From positions 81,040,338-81,104,337 of the forward strand of contig CM043953.1 in assembly GCA_014529385.2 (NCBI GenBank): 64,000 nucleotides of DNA, read 5' to 3'. A program made the translations under genes and the position numbers. A model generated the notes under the pieces. The model was given only the letters and a program-made list of their open reading frames with translations. It did no database searches and was not told the origin of the DNA. This DNA comes from Adiantum capillus-veneris. Taxonomy: Eukaryota; Streptophyta; Polypodiopsida; Polypodiales; Pteridaceae. Position 1 is the stretch's first letter. Every line of letters begins with the position of its first letter. Of this stretch, positions 63,803 to 64,000 are shown piece by piece.

Positions 63803-64000
63803 TCCCAAAAGTCTGCCAAGAACTCGACTGTGAGACCCTCCTCCTGCCAATGACGTGCTACAGCGGGGAGGGCCTCTCTCTGTGCTGCTAGTATATGACG
63901 TCCCAGTCGAACAGTGTACTGAAAGAACAAGACTCCTGGGTGGTCTGCAGAAGAGAAGGGGTCCCTCAATAGCCACTCACCAGGATCCCACTGTACTCGT
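63803..64000 (-). CDS. LINE copy 3 ORF2, upstream segment (runs off the window)
   Basis: On the minus strand it reads DPFSSADHPGVLFFQYTVRL, then LAAQREALPAVARHWQEEG and VEFLADFWERL, continuing into the frame at 57247. No stop is seen in this frame over the 198 bases. It is the segment between RT and zf-RVT of the LINE ORF2. The remainder lies beyond the window. Confidence 0.75.

Overview
The window is nuclear DNA of a land plant with a large, repeat-choked genome. The evidence is plant-style acetyl-CoA synthetase exons, Ty1/copia and Ty3/gypsy elements primed by plant initiator tRNA-Met (TGGTATCAGAGC sites), a Tat-type gypsy with two RNase H domains, L1-type LINEs with a DUF4283-like ORF1, and plant telobox motifs (AAACCCTAA) in an LTR. 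I cannot name the species. A second LINE family (RT motif FVDFRKAFDTVP) and an apparently very long intron make me lean weakly towards a seed-free vascular plant or another giant-genome lineage. I see no rRNA, tRNA, CRISPR or prokaryotic features.

Layout. 1-3060: decayed gypsy integrase/chromodomain and the start of its 3' LTR. 3061-9823: unassigned AT-rich DNA holding two decayed coding regions, a Cys-rich transposon-like pseudogene (+) and an FCP1/CTD-phosphatase-like pseudogene (-). 9824-13519: a complete non-autonomous copia element (-) with TSD AACCT. 13520-19690: unassigned spacer with microsatellites, a 113-bp tandem duplication and an 80-bp palindrome. 19850 to about 37440: one old gypsy element (-) split by two insertions. 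The first is an L1 LINE (20639-30260, 16-bp TSD), itself invaded by a copia element that later lost its 3' half. The second is a non-autonomous hAT element (31469-33987, 8-bp TSD) carrying two 829-bp LINE copies between GA microsatellites. 37470-39490: a second-family LINE (-). 39737-47834: an old gypsy-like LTR element containing a 4.4-kb long-LTR non-autonomous element (40889-45282, TSD GCAAC).

49159-49822 is a copia gag-protease remnant. 50288-51681 holds the only convincing host gene: the first four recognisable exons of acetyl-CoA synthetase, with intact frames and splice sites. No later exon follows before the window ends, so either intron 4 exceeds 12 kb or the gene is truncated. That space is filled by a second stack: L1 LINE copy 2 (52205-56412, +), cut by LINE copy 3 (-, running past the window end), which is itself cut by a young chromovirus-type gypsy (57248-63797, TSD ACCTC).

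Every element with recognisable pol or LINE ORFs has stops or frameshifts, and the two delimited LTR elements with ORFs but no pol genes could only move in trans. The most unusual signals are the conserved LTR core AAAGAAATACCGAAAGGG...CTTTGGGGCCAA that could form a stem-loop (six copies in different LTR contexts), the GA-bracketed LINE duplication inside a hAT element, two non-autonomous LTR elements with unrecognised ORFs, and the telobox array in the young gypsy LTR.
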